Shown: positions 26,430 through 36,486 of the stretch, piece after piece
Position numbering within the stretch: position 1 is the first letter of the stretch
Layout of the letters: every line of letters begins with the position of its first letter
Assembly: GCA_903913215.1 (NCBI GenBank)
Contig: CAIWKE010000028.1
Location: 1-64,000 of the forward strand
Length of the DNA stretch: 64,000 bases
Direction of reading: 5' to 3'
Origin: an uncultured Holophagaceae bacterium
GTDB taxonomy: Bacteria > Acidobacteriota > Holophagae > Holophagales > Holophagaceae
Position numbers and translations under genes: made by a program
The notes under the pieces: generated by a model
Told to the model about the DNA's origin: nothing
The model's database searches: none
What the model saw: only the letters and a program-made list of their open reading frames with translations

Positions 26430-26485
26430 GGGCATGCCTCAGGGTAGCGGGGCTGGACCGGCCTGACTCCCGTATCATCGATCCC

Positions 26486-28525
26486 ATGCCTGTCTTCACC
26501 ACCGCCTGTCCGCGGAACTGCTACAGCACCTGCGCCATGGCGGTCACGGTGGTGGATGGGCGTGTCACGGCCATCGACGCCGCGCCGGGCAATCTGGCCA
26601 CGGCGGAGGGCCCCTGTCTCAAGGGGCTCAGCTACCTGGAGCGGGTCTATAGCCCCGAGCGCATCACGCGGCCGCTGCGGCGCACGGCCGCAGGAACCTT
26701 TGAGCCCATCAGCTGGGACGCGGCCCTGGAGCTCATGGCCGAGCGCTTTGGCGCGGCCCGCCGTGAGAACGGGCCCCAGTCCCTCCTCTACTACACGGGC
26801 AGCGGCACCAAGGGTTTGCTGAATGGCTGCGGCATGCAGTTCTGGCGGGCCTTCGGCGGCTGCACCACCACCTACGGCGACCTCTGCTGGCCCGCGGGAC
26901 TGGAGGCCACGCGCCTGACCTTCGGCGACAACCGCCAGAGCGCCCCCTGGGATATCGCAGAAGCGCGGCTCATCGTCCTCTGGGGCAAGAACGCCAGTGA
27001 GACCAACGTCCACCAGATGCGCTTCGTACACCAGGCGCTGGACCGCGGCGCCACCCTGGTGATCATCGATCCCCGGCGCACGCCCACCTCAGACCGGGCC
27101 CACCTGCTGCTCCAGCCCCGGCCCGGCACAGACGGCGCACTGGCCCTGGGCCTGGCCCACCTGCTCATCGAGGCCGGACAGATCGACCACGCCTTCATCA
27201 AGGACTGCGTGCTGGGCTTCGAGGCCTATGCGGAGCTGGTGCATGCCTGGCCTCCAGCGCGTGCCGCCGCCGAGTGCGGTGTGCCTGAAGCTCAGATCCG
27301 TGAGCTGGCCCGACTCCTGGGAGAGTTGGCGCCCCTGAGCATCAGCGCGGGTTTCGGCATGCAGCGCTACACCAACGGGGGCCAGACCATGCGGGCCATC
27401 CAGGCCCTGCTGCCCCTCACGGGCAACCTCGGCAAGCCCGGCGCCGGTTGGGTCTACGCCAACCTCGCCACGCAGATCTTCAGCTCCCTGAAGAACCCCC
27501 TGGACTTCTATCCACCCGAGCAGCCTGACGGCGTGGTGCGGGTCTCGATCAGCACCGCCCGCCTGGGCACGGACATGGCAGCACAGCAGGATCCGCCCCT
27601 GAAGGTGGGCTGGGTGGAGCGAGGCAATCCCGCCTGCCAAAACCCCGATACCAATGCCGTGCTGGCTTCGCTGCGGGCCCTGGACTTCCTGGTGGTGGTG
27701 GACGAGCGCCTCACGGACACGGCCCGGGAGGCCCACCTGATCCTGCCCAGCAAGAGCCTCTTCGAGCAGACGGACGTCATTGGCGCGTACTGGCACGCCT
27801 ACCTGCAGCTGCGGCCAAAGGTGATCGAGCCCCCCGGCGAGGTGCGGCCCGAGACCAACATCTACCGTGCCCTGGGCCTGCGCCTGGGGATGAGCGAAGC
27901 GGAGCTGGACGGTTTCCTGCCCAGGCCCGGCGACGCGGGAGTGGAGTCCTGGCTGGAGGCCAAGCTGCAACCCATCGGCCTTAGCCTGGCCCAGCTGCGG
28001 GAGGGCCCGGTGCTGGCCCCCGGTTCCGAGCCCGTGGCCTTCGCGGACCGGCGCTTCAGCACCCCCTCGGGCAAGGTGGAGTTCTTCAGTGTCGAAGCCG
28101 CCCGACGCTGGGGCGTCTCCCCCCTGCCGGACTACACGCCCCCCCTGGAAAGTGCTGCCGCTGGCGTGGGCCGCTATCCGCTGCAACTCCTCACGCCCAA
28201 TACGAAGAACAGCATCCACAGCCAGTTTCTGCCTCTGCAGCAGATCCGCCAGCTGATGCCCGGGCCCAGTCTGGAGATGGGCCCCGAGGACGCCCTGGCG
28301 CGGGGGCTGAAGCCCGGGGACCGGGTGCGGGTCTTCAACGACCGCGGCAGCCTGGAGTTGCCCCTGCGCCTGCATTTCGGGATGCGGCCTGGCAGCGTCT
28401 CCGCCTGCAATGGCTTCGGCGCGGAGGATGGCGGCTCGGTGAACCTCCTATCACTGGGCCGGGAGACCGATTTGGGCCACGGCGCGGGCTTCCACGACAA
28501 CCTCGTCGAAGTGGAGCGTGTCTGA
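26486..28525 (+). CDS. Molybdopterin oxidoreductase, DMSO-reductase family catalytic subunit
   Basis: The protein has 679 residues. Cys8, Cys12, Cys16 and Cys44 (ACPRNCYSTC and GPCLKG) form a [4Fe-4S] site. LIVLWGKNASETNVHQ and LVIIDPRRTPTSDRAH bind the bis-MGD cofactor, and YGDLCWPAG is where the protein ligand to molybdenum is expected, here possibly Cys. The C-terminal ~120 residues are the cofactor-binding barrel. No twin-arginine signal is present, also not in the short upstream in-frame extension, so it probably faces the cytoplasm. Its stop overlaps the start of the electron-transfer subunit. The substrate is unknown. Confidence 0.85.
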   Translation: MPVFTTACPRNCYSTCAMAVTVVDGRVTAIDAAPGNLATAEGPCLKGLSYLERVYSPERITRPLRRTAAGTFEPISWDAALELMAERFGAARRENGPQSLLYYTGSGTKGLLNGCGMQFWRAFGGCTTTYGDLCWPAGLEATRLTFGDNRQSAPWDIAEARLIVLWGKNASETNVHQMRFVHQALDRGATLVIIDPRRTPTSDRAHLLLQPRPGTDGALALGLAHLLIEAGQIDHAFIKDCVLGFEAYAELVHAWPPARAAAECGVPEAQIRELARLLGELAPLSISAGFGMQRYTNGGQTMRAIQALLPLTGNLGKPGAGWVYANLATQIFSSLKNPLDFYPPEQPDGVVRVSISTARLGTDMAAQQDPPLKVGWVERGNPACQNPDTNAVLASLRALDFLVVVDERLTDTAREAHLILPSKSLFEQTDVIGAYWHAYLQLRPKVIEPPGEVRPETNIYRALGLRLGMSEAELDGFLPRPGDAGVESWLEAKLQPIGLSLAQLREGPVLAPGSEPVAFADRRFSTPSGKVEFFSVEAARRWGVSPLPDYTPPLESAAAGVGRYPLQLLTPNTKNSIHSQFLPLQQIRQLMPGPSLEMGPEDALARGLKPGDRVRVFNDRGSLELPLRLHFGMRPGSVSACNGFGAEDGGSVNLLSLGRETDLGHGAGFHDNLVEVERV

Positions 28526-29847
28526 TGGCCGCCCAGTTTACCTTTGACCCCAACCGCTGCACCGGCTGCCAGGCCTGCGTGGTGGCCTGCTGGATAGAGA
28601 ACCGCGAGCAGCAGTCCCGGCCCTGGCGCACGGTCCACACCTTCAACGCCTGTGGACACCCACAACTGCCGATCTTCAGCCTGTCCTTCGCCTGCCACCA
28701 CTGCGAGCAGCCGGCCTGCCTGGAGCACTGCCCCGCCGATGCCTACACGAAGGACGCCACCAGCGGGAACGTCACGATCCACGCAGAGCTCTGCATCGGC
28801 TGCCGCTACTGCACCTGGGCCTGCCCCCACGACGCGCCGAAGTTCAACGAGGCCACGGGCACCATCGAGAAGTGCACCTTCTGTCCCGAGCGCACCAGCC
28901 AGGGCCTGGAGCCCGCCTGTGTGGCTCGCTGTCCCATGGAAGCGCTTGGTGTGTCCGCTCTGGATCCCGCGCGGCCTCTCGAAGGCGTGCTCGGCTTGCC
29001 TGCCCCAGACACCAGGCCCGCCATCCACATCCACTCACTCAAGCATCCTCATCCCCCCAGCCTAGGTTTCCAGCCCGCAGCGGCCACCCTGCGGGCCTTC
29101 CTGGACCAGGTTCTGGAAGTCCCCGCTGCCAAGATCACGCTGCGCGGCGAGTGGACTCTGCTCTGCTTCACCACGGTCATCAGCTTCCTGGCGGCCTGGC
29201 TGGGGGCCCTGCGCCTCGGCGGCCCCGCCGTGCGTCCCTGGGCCTTCCTGAGCCTGGGCGCCCTGGTCCTGGCCCTGAGCACCGCGCACCTGGGCCGCCC
29301 CGAGCGGGCCTGGCGGGCGCTGCTGCACCTGCGCAGCAGTTGGCTCTCCCGGGAGGTGGCGGCGGTGTCGCTCTTCCTGGGGCTCGGCGCCGCGGCCCTG
29401 CTGGGCCTGCCGCACCTGCTGCCCCTGGCCGCGGCTGCGGGCTTCCTGGCCCTCTTCGCCATCGATCGGCTCTACCGCGTAGCCCTGCGCGTGGGCCCCT
29501 GGAACCTGCACAGCGCCCACACCCTGCTTAACGGCGCCTACCTGATGGGCCTGCTGGCGGGACTGGGGCCCCTGGCCCTGGCCATGGGTCTGATGAAGGG
29601 CTTCCTGTACCTGCACCGGAAGCGCCACTTCGCGCAGCAGGGCAGGTCCATCCGACCCCTGGTCGGCGCCCTGCGTCTGGCTGTGGGGATGCTGGGTCCT
29701 GCCCTGCTCCTGACCACGCACCCTCTGGTGGCGGCGGGCATGGCCCTGCTGGGGGACTTGGTGGACCGCGCCGAATACTACGACGAGCTGGAAGTTCCGA
29801 CCCCCCAGGGCGAGCTGCTGCGTGAGTTGCGGGCGCGGGTGCTCTGA
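28525..29847 (+). CDS. Fused DmsB-like ferredoxin and DmsC-like membrane anchor
   Basis: The protein has 440 residues. Residues ~1-170 hold four cysteine clusters (CTGCQACVVAC, CHHCEQPACLEHC, CIGCRYCTWAC, and CTFC with a later CVARC) for four [4Fe-4S] centres, as in DmsB. Residues ~205-430 contain about eight transmembrane helices like DmsC (STAHLGRPERAWRALLHLRSSWLSRE is the family's loop). The fusion makes one protein that takes quinol electrons and passes them to the molybdoenzyme encoded immediately upstream. Confidence 0.88.
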   Translation: MAAQFTFDPNRCTGCQACVVACWIENREQQSRPWRTVHTFNACGHPQLPIFSLSFACHHCEQPACLEHCPADAYTKDATSGNVTIHAELCIGCRYCTWACPHDAPKFNEATGTIEKCTFCPERTSQGLEPACVARCPMEALGVSALDPARPLEGVLGLPAPDTRPAIHIHSLKHPHPPSLGFQPAAATLRAFLDQVLEVPAAKITLRGEWTLLCFTTVISFLAAWLGALRLGGPAVRPWAFLSLGALVLALSTAHLGRPERAWRALLHLRSSWLSREVAAVSLFLGLGAAALLGLPHLLPLAAAAGFLALFAIDRLYRVALRVGPWNLHSAHTLLNGAYLMGLLAGLGPLALAMGLMKGFLYLHRKRHFAQQGRSIRPLVGALRLAVGMLGPALLLTTHPLVAAGMALLGDLVDRAEYYDELEVPTPQGELLRELRARVL

Positions 29848-29929
29848 TTCTGCGTAAGGAAGTGTGAGTGCCTCCGGCCGACTCCCAGGTGCTGCTCGCC
29901 TCTAGAATGATCCCAAATTGGAGTCGTCC

Positions 29930-30457
29930 ATGGCCAGGAAGGCGTCCCCCATGCTGGTTGAGCGCGTGACGAGGTCCATCCTCCTTGTGCGGGGGGAGAA
30001 GGTACTCCTGGATGAGCACCTGGCGGGGCTCTACGGGGTGGATGTCAAGGCTCTCAATCAGGCGGTGAAGCGCAACCTGGAACGCTTTCCGGCAGATTTC
30101 ATGTTCCAGCTCACAAGGGCTGAGTGGCAAAACTTGAAGTCACAAATTGTGACCTCAAGTCTGGAATCCCACGGCGGGCGCCGCTCCGCGCCCTTCGCCT
30201 TCACGGAGCAAGGGGTGGCGATGCTTTCGAGCGTCCTGCGCAGCGGGCAGGCAGTAAAGGTGAACATCGAGATCATGCGGGCCTTCGTTCGGCTCCGGGA
30301 ACTCCTGGCCACCCACCAGGATCTGGCCAGGAAGCTCAAGAAGCTGGAGCAGAAATATGACGCCCAGTTCCGGGCCGTTTTCGATGCCATCCGCCAGCTC
30401 ATGGTCCCCGCAATTCCACCGAAAAAGCCCATCGGGTTCCGAAAGGGTGGCCCGTGA
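29930..30457 (+). CDS. ORF6N domain DNA-binding protein
   Basis: The protein has 175 residues from the ATG at 29930 (GGAG upstream; a TTG twelve bases earlier is possible). [20 protein letters not shown], NRNLERFPxxF-like sequence and [13 protein letters not shown] define the ORF6N domain known from phage antirepressors and many stand-alone chromosomal genes. A C-terminal coiled coil ([14 protein letters not shown]) suggests dimerisation. No other phage genes adjoin it; an interspersed repeat follows directly. Confidence 0.88.
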   Translation: MARKASPMLVERVTRSILLVRGEKVLLDEHLAGLYGVDVKALNQAVKRNLERFPADFMFQLTRAEWQNLKSQIVTSSLESHGGRRSAPFAFTEQGVAMLSSVLRSGQAVKVNIEIMRAFVRLRELLATHQDLARKLKKLEQKYDAQFRAVFDAIRQLMVPAIPPKKPIGFRKGGP

Positions 30458-30519
30458 CTTCCAAGTCGGCCTGTGGTTGATCAACCGATGAGTGCGACCT
30501 CTCTGAAGTGAAAGAATTC

Positions 30520-30590
30520 AACCGCAGAGGGCGCAAAGGGCGCAGAGGAAAGACCTGGCCTCCTCTGCGCTCTCTGCGTTCTCTGCGGTT
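30520..30590. repeat. Interspersed inverted repeat A (9-base-period arms)
   Basis: The left arm (30520-30549) is built of CGCAGAGGG-like nine-base units; the right arm (30561-30590) is its near-perfect inverse, with an eleven-base loop. The same element recurs at 31896-31965. Confidence 0.8.
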
Positions 30591-30682
30591 AAACAACCAG
30601 ATGGTTCTGCCACGGCGCGCGAAAGCAAGACCAGCCAGCCTCTGCGCTCTCTCTGGTCCGCTTTCACCCCCCCCCCAAAACC

Positions 30683-31801
30683 TCAGCCAACCAAAGGTGC
30701 GCAGGCCTCCTCGGCCAGGGCCAGGCAGGCGGTGAGGCCTGGGGATTCGATACCCAGGAGGTTCACGAGACCGGGCACGCCGTGGGTGTCCTCACGCTGG
30801 AGCAGGAAATCCGGGGCGGCTTCTCCCTGGCCATGGAGCTTGGGGCGGATGCCTGCGTAGGCGGGCTGCAGAGCGCCGTCCGGGAGGTCGGGCCAATACT
30901 TGCGGACCTCGGCGTAGAAGCTGTCGGCGCGGCGGGGATCCACCTCGTAGGTCTCGGTGTCCACCCACTCCACATCGGGACCGAAGCGGGCCTGGCCCGC
31001 CAGATCCAGCGTGAGGTGCACACCCAGGCCGCCCTGGGCGGGCACGGGGTAGACCAGTCGGGAGAAGGGAGCAGCGCCCGAGAGGCCATAGTAGTTGCCC
31101 TTGGCGAAGCGGCGGGGCAGGGGGGGCAAGGTCTTCCGATGGGCGCCCTCGACCCCGTGAGCGAAGGCCAGGGCCCCCAGGCCCGCGCAGTTGAAGACCC
31201 GCTGGCCCAGCAGGGTCATAGGCTCGGCCCCACCGACGCGCAGCTCCAGGCCATCCGGCATGCGGCGGCCGCCCAGCACGGGGCTCCGGAGCACCAGGCT
31301 GGCGCCGTGGCTTTCGGCCTCCAGGCAGAGGGCCCGCATGAGGCCATGGCTGTCGATGATGCCGGTGCTGGGGGAGATCAGGGCCGCCTGGCAGTGGAGC
31401 TTCGGTTCCAACTCCCCGGCCGCCTCGGCACTGAGCCAGCGGAGGTCCAGCACCCCGTTGGCCTCGGCCCGGGCGCGCAGGCGCTGAAGGTCTTCCACCT
31501 GGTCCCCATCCGTGGCCACGATCAGCTTCCCGCAGCGGCGGTGGGCCACGCCGTGGGCCGCGCAGTACTCATACAAGGCGTGGTTGCCTGCCACGCAGAG
31601 CCGGGCCTTGAGCGAGCCCGCCGGGTAGTAGATCCCCGCGTGGATGACCTCGCTGTTGCGGGAGCTGATGCCCGTACCGAAGCGGTCCTCGGCTTCCAAC
31701 ACCACCACCTCGCGACCCGCCAGGGCCAGGCGCCGCGCCAGGGCCAGCCCCACCACCCCTGCGCCGATGACGATGCACTCCACCCGTTCCATGGAGTCCA
31801 T
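30683..31801 (-). CDS. FAD-dependent oxidoreductase, L-2-hydroxyglutarate dehydrogenase-like
   Basis: The protein has 372 residues. [18 protein letters not shown] is the FAD-binding Rossmann motif; [17 protein letters not shown] and [12 protein letters not shown] are the family's next blocks, and [10 protein letters not shown] with [12 protein letters not shown] closes the FAD site. These match the LhgO/L2HGDH branch of the DAO superfamily. It probably oxidises L-2-hydroxyglutarate or a similar 2-hydroxy acid. A second ATG lies nine bases in. Repeats of one family lie on both sides of the gene. Confidence 0.85.
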   Translation of the reverse strand: MDSMERVECIVIGAGVVGLALARRLALAGREVVVLEAEDRFGTGISSRNSEVIHAGIYYPAGSLKARLCVAGNHALYEYCAAHGVAHRRCGKLIVATDGDQVEDLQRLRARAEANGVLDLRWLSAEAAGELEPKLHCQAALISPSTGIIDSHGLMRALCLEAESHGASLVLRSPVLGGRRMPDGLELRVGGAEPMTLLGQRVFNCAGLGALAFAHGVEGAHRKTLPPLPRRFAKGNYYGLSGAAPFSRLVYPVPAQGGLGVHLTLDLAGQARFGPDVEWVDTETYEVDPRRADSFYAEVRKYWPDLPDGALQPAYAGIRPKLHGQGEAAPDFLLQREDTHGVPGLVNLLGIESPGLTACLALAEEACAPLVG

Positions 31802-31856
31802 CCTAGCCCCAGACCCTGCCCCGAGTTAAGCGTCCGGCCGGATCTGCAAAACCGCC

Positions 31857-31965
31857 AACCGCAGAGAACGCTGAGAACGCGGAGGAAAAGCGATTAACCG
31901 CAGAGGGCGCAGAGGGCGCAGAGAAATGCCTGGCCCCCTCTGCGCTCTCTGCGTTCTCTGCGGTT
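31857..31965. repeat. Interspersed inverted repeat B with an extra half-unit
   Basis: A left arm of CGCAGAGGG units (31896-31923) pairs with 31936-31965. A third, diverged copy of the left arm (31857-31886) precedes it, so the element seems to have been duplicated in part. The sequence family is the same as repeat A. Confidence 0.8.
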
Positions 31966-32088
31966 AAACAACCGATGGATGCTGCCTCGATGAAGGGAAC
32001 GAAGACCTAACCGCATGCCCGGGAACGGTCTGTGGGAAGATCTATGATTCACTGATTTCAGACTTCAAACCCCCGGATTCCCCACCCC

Positions 32089-34608
32089 ATGTCCTCCCCG
32101 ATGATGCTGCAGATCGCGGGCCTCAAGCGCGAGGCGGGCGAGGCTGTGCTCATGACGCGCATGGGGGACTTCTACGAGATCCTCGGCGAGGACGCGGTGC
32201 GGGCGGCGCCGGTGCTGGAGATCGCTCTCACGCTGCGCGGCAAGGGCAGCGAGGGAGAAACGCCCATGTGCGGTGTGCCCCACTTCGCCCTGGAGTCCTA
32301 CCTGCCGAAGCTGCTGGCGGCGGGCTATTCCGTGGCCCTGGCGGAGCCCACGGCCAAGGCCGAGGATGTGAAGGGACTGCTGCCCCGGGCCATCAAGCGC
32401 ATCATCACGCCGGGCACCTGGTTGGATGACGATGCCCGCTGGCTCTGCGCCTTGCACCGCGTGGGCTCCGCCTGGGGCCTGGCCCTGTTGCAGCTGGCTT
32501 CCGGGGCTCTGCGCGTACTGCCCGGCGAGGGTGACGAGGCCCTGCGCACCACGCTGGAGCGCCTGGGCCCCCAGGAGCTGATCCTGGCCGAGGGCGCCCC
32601 GGATTTCCCAGAGCTTGAAGCCGCCCGCACACGCCTGCCCGCTTGGCGCTTCGAGGCCTCCCGGGCCCGGCAGCAGGTGCTGGCTTTCTTTGGCTGGCAG
32701 CATCTGGAGGGCGTGGGTCTGGATCCCTACCCCGTGGCCCTGGGGGCCCTGGCGGCCCTGCTGGATCATGTCGAGACCACCCAGAAGGGCCGTCCGGCGC
32801 ACCTGCAGGGCGTGAGCCTGGAGTTGGGCGCCTCGGGGCCCCTGCTGGACGCCACCAGCGCCCGGCACCTTGAAGTCCTGGGCAATGGCATGGACGGCGG
32901 ACGGGCGGGCTCGCTGCTGGCCCTGCTGGACCAGTGCCGCACGCGACTGGGCACGCGCCTGCTGAAGGCCTGGCTGGAGCAGCCGCTGCGGGACCGCGCA
33001 ACCCTGGAACAACGCTGGTCCCAGGTGGGTTGGCTCACCGAAGACCGCCGTCGGGGGCCCATCCAGACGCTGCTGGGTCAGGTGCCGGATCTGGACCGCC
33101 TCCTGGGTCGCGTGGCCCTGGGTCTCGCGACGCCACCCGAGCTGGCCCAGCTCCGCGAGGGGCTGGCTGTGCTTCAGAAGCTGCCCGCGCGGATTCAGGA
33201 CGAGGGGTGGGCCGCCGAGGTCCGCGACCTGGGCCTCTGGCCCGCCGAGACCCCCCTCTGCACGCCGCTCTGCCTGGAGCTGCAGCGCTGCCTGGCGGAG
33301 GCCCCGCCCCTGGACCTGGAGAAGGGCGGCGTCATCCGCGAGGGCGTGGATGCGGAGCTGGATGCCGTGAAGCGCCTGGCCCGGGATGCCAAGCAGGTGA
33401 TGCTGGAACTGGAGGAGGAGGAGCGCGCCGCCTCGGGCATCAACAGCCTGAAGATCAAATACAACCGGGTCTTCGGCTACTACTTCGAGATCACCAAGGC
33501 CAACCTGGGCGCGGCGCCCGCCCACTTCCTCCGCAAGCAGACCCTGGCAAACGCCGAGCGCTTCACCACGGAAAAGCTGGTGGCCTTCGAGCAGAAGCTG
33601 CTCAGCGCCGAGAGCGACCAGACCAAGCTGGAGTCCACCCAGTTCCAACGCCTCCTGGCTCTGGTGCTGGAGCACCGCTCGGACCTCACCCGTCTGGCCC
33701 GGGCCGTGGCCACCCTGGACGTGCTGGGGGCCCTGGCGGAGCGGGCGCGGCTATCTAGCTGGACCCGGCCCGAGCTGGGCGAGGACCGCGAGCTGCTGCT
33801 GGCCTCGGCCCGCCATCCCATGCTGGAGGCGCGGCTGGGCCGGGAGTGCATCCCCAACGATCTGCAGTTCAGTGCGGGGCAGCCCATGGCCGTGGTGACG
33901 GGCCCGAACATGGGCGGCAAGTCCACCTTCCTGCGCACCTCGGCCCTGCTGGTGGTGCTGGCCCAGGCGGGCTCCTTCGTGCCGGCGGAGCTCATGCGCT
34001 TCGGCCTGGTGGACCGCATCTTCACCCGCATCGGCGCCTCGGACCAGCTGGCCAAGGGCCAGTCCACCTTCATGGTCGAGATGACGGAAACGGCGCGAAT
34101 TCTCAACCAGACCACGGCCGCCAGTCTGGTGATCCTGGACGAGATCGGCCGCGGCACCTCCACTCGGGACGGCTTGGCCCTGGCCGAGGCCATCGCTGTG
34201 TTCCTGCGCGACCTGAAGGGGGGTGCCCCGCGTACCCTCTTCGCCACCCACTACTTCGAGATGACCAAGCTGGCGGACGATTCCCGCATCCAGAACCTCC
34301 ACGTGGAAGTGCAGGAGTGGGAGGAGCAGCTCCACTTCCTCCACCGCGTGGCCCCGGGGCCTGCGGATCGCAGCTATGGCATCCAGGTGGCGCGGCTGGC
34401 AGGCCTGCCGAAGTCCGTCATCCAGAAGGCCCAGCGGCTCCTGGCCCTGGCGCCCGAAGCGCCGCCCCGGGCCCCCATGCCCAGCCAGCCAGTGCTGCCC
34501 ATGTTCGAGGTGGAGCCTGACGGCCTGCGGGCGGAGCTGGAGGCTCTGGACCTGAATCGCATGACGCCCCTGGAGGCCCTCAACTGGATCGCGAGCAAGC
34601 GCTCATGA
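32089..34608 (+). CDS. mutS: DNA mismatch repair protein MutS
   Basis: The protein has 839 residues, normal for MutS1. RMGDFYEI near residue 25 contains the Phe and Glu that probe mismatches. The connector, core and clamp domains follow (KIKYNRVFGYYFEITK). The ATPase has VTGPNMGGKSTFLRT (Walker A), STFMVEMTETARIL and LVILDEIGRGTSTRDG (Walker B and signature). A helix-turn-helix and a short C-terminal tail finish it. It recognises base mismatches with MutL. The stop overlaps the next start by four bases. Confidence 0.97.
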   Translation: MSSPMMLQIAGLKREAGEAVLMTRMGDFYEILGEDAVRAAPVLEIALTLRGKGSEGETPMCGVPHFALESYLPKLLAAGYSVALAEPTAKAEDVKGLLPRAIKRIITPGTWLDDDARWLCALHRVGSAWGLALLQLASGALRVLPGEGDEALRTTLERLGPQELILAEGAPDFPELEAARTRLPAWRFEASRARQQVLAFFGWQHLEGVGLDPYPVALGALAALLDHVETTQKGRPAHLQGVSLELGASGPLLDATSARHLEVLGNGMDGGRAGSLLALLDQCRTRLGTRLLKAWLEQPLRDRATLEQRWSQVGWLTEDRRRGPIQTLLGQVPDLDRLLGRVALGLATPPELAQLREGLAVLQKLPARIQDEGWAAEVRDLGLWPAETPLCTPLCLELQRCLAEAPPLDLEKGGVIREGVDAELDAVKRLARDAKQVMLELEEEERAASGINSLKIKYNRVFGYYFEITKANLGAAPAHFLRKQTLANAERFTTEKLVAFEQKLLSAESDQTKLESTQFQRLLALVLEHRSDLTRLARAVATLDVLGALAERARLSSWTRPELGEDRELLLASARHPMLEARLGRECIPNDLQFSAGQPMAVVTGPNMGGKSTFLRTSALLVVLAQAGSFVPAELMRFGLVDRIFTRIGASDQLAKGQSTFMVEMTETARILNQTTAASLVILDEIGRGTSTRDGLALAEAIAVFLRDLKGGAPRTLFATHYFEMTKLADDSRIQNLHVEVQEWEEQLHFLHRVAPGPADRSYGIQVARLAGLPKSVIQKAQRLLALAPEAPPRAPMPSQPVLPMFEVEPDGLRAELEALDLNRMTPLEALNWIASKRS

Positions 34609-35084
34609 GTGCCCCCGACCACGGCATGCGCCGCCGCGACCGGGAACTCAGCGAGGCCGAGGCCTGGGCCATTCTCGACAAGGCCTCCTGGGGGGTGCTG
34701 GCCACCGCGGGCTTTGACGGCTGGCCCTACGCGGTGCCCCTGAACCACGCCCTGGTGGATGGGGCCCTCATCCTGCACTGCGCCACCAGCGGCCACAAGC
34801 TGGACAACCTGGCCGGTGATACGCGGGTGTCCTACTGCGTGGTCACCGAGTCCGAAGTCCTGCCCGCGGAGCTCTCCACCCGCTATGAAAGCGCCATCGT
34901 CTTCGGGAAGGCCACGCTCATTCATGACGAGGCCGCCAAGCGCCAAGCCCTTGAGGCTTTCGGACAGCGCTTCGCTGCCGGGCATCCTGAGGCCGTGGCG
35001 GCGGAAATCGACAAGGACCTCTTCCGCACTGCTGTGCTGCGCATCAGCATCGAGCGGGTGACCGGCAAGGCGCGGCGTTCATAG
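34605..35084 (+). CDS. PNPOx-like flavin-binding protein (Nim-type)
   Basis: The protein has 159 residues. WGVLATAGFDGWPYAVPLNHALVDG and LHCATSGHKLDNL give the split-barrel flavin site of the pyridoxamine-phosphate-oxidase-like family, including nitroimidazole-resistance (Nim) proteins. The opening MRRRDRELSEAEAWAIL is typical of that branch. It likely binds FMN as a cytoplasmic dimer; the substrate is unknown. It is translationally coupled to mutS by an ATGA overlap. Confidence 0.85.
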   Translation: MSAPDHGMRRRDRELSEAEAWAILDKASWGVLATAGFDGWPYAVPLNHALVDGALILHCATSGHKLDNLAGDTRVSYCVVTESEVLPAELSTRYESAIVFGKATLIHDEAAKRQALEAFGQRFAAGHPEAVAAEIDKDLFRTAVLRISIERVTGKARRS

Positions 35085-35097
35085 GAGAAAGTGACGT

Positions 35098-36474
35098 ATG
35101 GTTAGGTTTGCATTGGTGTGGATGGCTGCGCTGCTGGCCCTGGCTGCGGGGTGTGGTGGCGGTGGGGGCAGTACCACGAGCACGGCCCCGCCAGCCCCCG
35201 CCAAGCAGTGGTCTTCCAGCATCGTGCTGGACTCAAACTACGTCCCTTCCTATCTGCTCCGTGACCCCATCTACGCTTCCGATGTCGCGGGCAATCGCAT
35301 GGTGCTGGTGCTTCGCAATGACTCCGGGGGGAATCGCCTATTCGCCAGCTACTACAGCGCCACCGCCAAGACCTGGGGGACTGCTCAGCCGATCCAGGCC
35401 GCGGGGACTTCTGCAGATTTTCCCACCCTTGCAATGCTGGACGGTGGCCAGGCCATCGCCGTCTGGCGCCAGGCTGGCGCGACTACCCTGAGCCTCATGG
35501 CGGCGAACTTCGACCCTGCCACGGGCTGGGGGCTTCCCCGAAGTGTCGCGCCTGATGTGATCAGCCACCAGGTGGCCAGCCGTGGTGGTGAAGCCGTCAT
35601 CTTATGGCGCCCGGGCGTCGCGTCTGGGAATGCCCTATATTCCTGCGGTTTCAGTGTCGCCAACGGTTGGGGCAATCCCGAGGTCCTTGCCTTGTCGTCC
35701 TCGGCGGCGGTGGGTCAATTCCGGATCGCGCTGGATACCGCCGGGAATCGGCTGGCTGTCTGGGAGCAGGCTATCGATTCCTGGAGCAACTCGGTGTTTG
35801 CGTCCACCTATGGCCCAGGCCGTGGGTGGGGTGCGCAGGTCCAGCTGAACGCCTCCCCGGTGCCGGGTACGGCGGGTTACCAGCCCCGGGTGGCAATGGC
35901 TGCGGGCGGCGCAGCGCTGGTGACCTGGGCTCAGTACCAAGGTCCCAATTTTCCCGCCAACCCCATTGGGTCCTACTACGCCAAGTATTCCCCGACAGCT
36001 GGGTGGAGCTCGGCCTCGCTGGCTGTGCCCGAGGTCATCGACGTCCTGGCCATGAACCCCAGTGGTTTTGTGCTGGCCATGTGTCTGACCCCCAATCCAA
36101 GGCTGGGCAATGCCACCTTCTCTCTCCAATCGTCGACGTTCAGCGGGAGCACTTGGAGGTCTCTGTCGACCCTGGCGGCGCCGACGACGACGGGCCTGAA
36201 CACGAATCCTCCAAGCCTGGCCGTGGACAGTTCGGGTGATTTCATCCTGGCGTTCCTGGCCAGCCAGCCAGCACCTTCTGGCGCCTTTGACGCCTGGACG
36301 GCTCGATTCAGCACGACGGGTCAAAGCTGGGATACTCCAGCCAAATTTCCTGGTCAATCCAGCAACGTTGATTTCGTCCAGGCCATTGGCCTCCCGAACG
36401 GCGAGGCCTCGGCCCTTTGGATCCCTGCCACCAGTGCCGGTTCCTATGGCGTCCGCCTTGCCAACTTTCAATAG
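35098..36474 (+). CDS. Lipoprotein with repeated beta-strand units, unknown function
   Basis: The protein has 458 residues. The signal peptide ends LALAAGC, a lipobox, followed by a Gly/Thr/Pro linker. The remainder repeats a ~45-residue pattern with AGNRLAVWEQ, GGQAIAVWRQ, GGAALVTWAQ and GEASALWIP at the end of each unit, next to W-G/W-S motifs such as GRGWGAQV and TAGWSSAS. That suggests a beta-propeller of about seven blades. A GGAG site lies upstream. A surface-exposed binding role is an inference. Confidence 0.72.
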   Translation: MVRFALVWMAALLALAAGCGGGGGSTTSTAPPAPAKQWSSSIVLDSNYVPSYLLRDPIYASDVAGNRMVLVLRNDSGGNRLFASYYSATAKTWGTAQPIQAAGTSADFPTLAMLDGGQAIAVWRQAGATTLSLMAANFDPATGWGLPRSVAPDVISHQVASRGGEAVILWRPGVASGNALYSCGFSVANGWGNPEVLALSSSAAVGQFRIALDTAGNRLAVWEQAIDSWSNSVFASTYGPGRGWGAQVQLNASPVPGTAGYQPRVAMAAGGAALVTWAQYQGPNFPANPIGSYYAKYSPTAGWSSASLAVPEVIDVLAMNPSGFVLAMCLTPNPRLGNATFSLQSSTFSGSTWRSLSTLAAPTTTGLNTNPPSLAVDSSGDFILAFLASQPAPSGAFDAWTARFSTTGQSWDTPAKFPGQSSNVDFVQAIGLPNGEASALWIPATSAGSYGVRLANFQ

Positions 36475-36486
36475 CCAAGGAGGCTT

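Noticed and set aside
30520..31965. Reading repeats A and B as coding (Arg/Glu- or Leu/Arg-rich short frames)
   Set aside because: The translated runs are produced by the nine-base tandem units on both strands, not by a gene.
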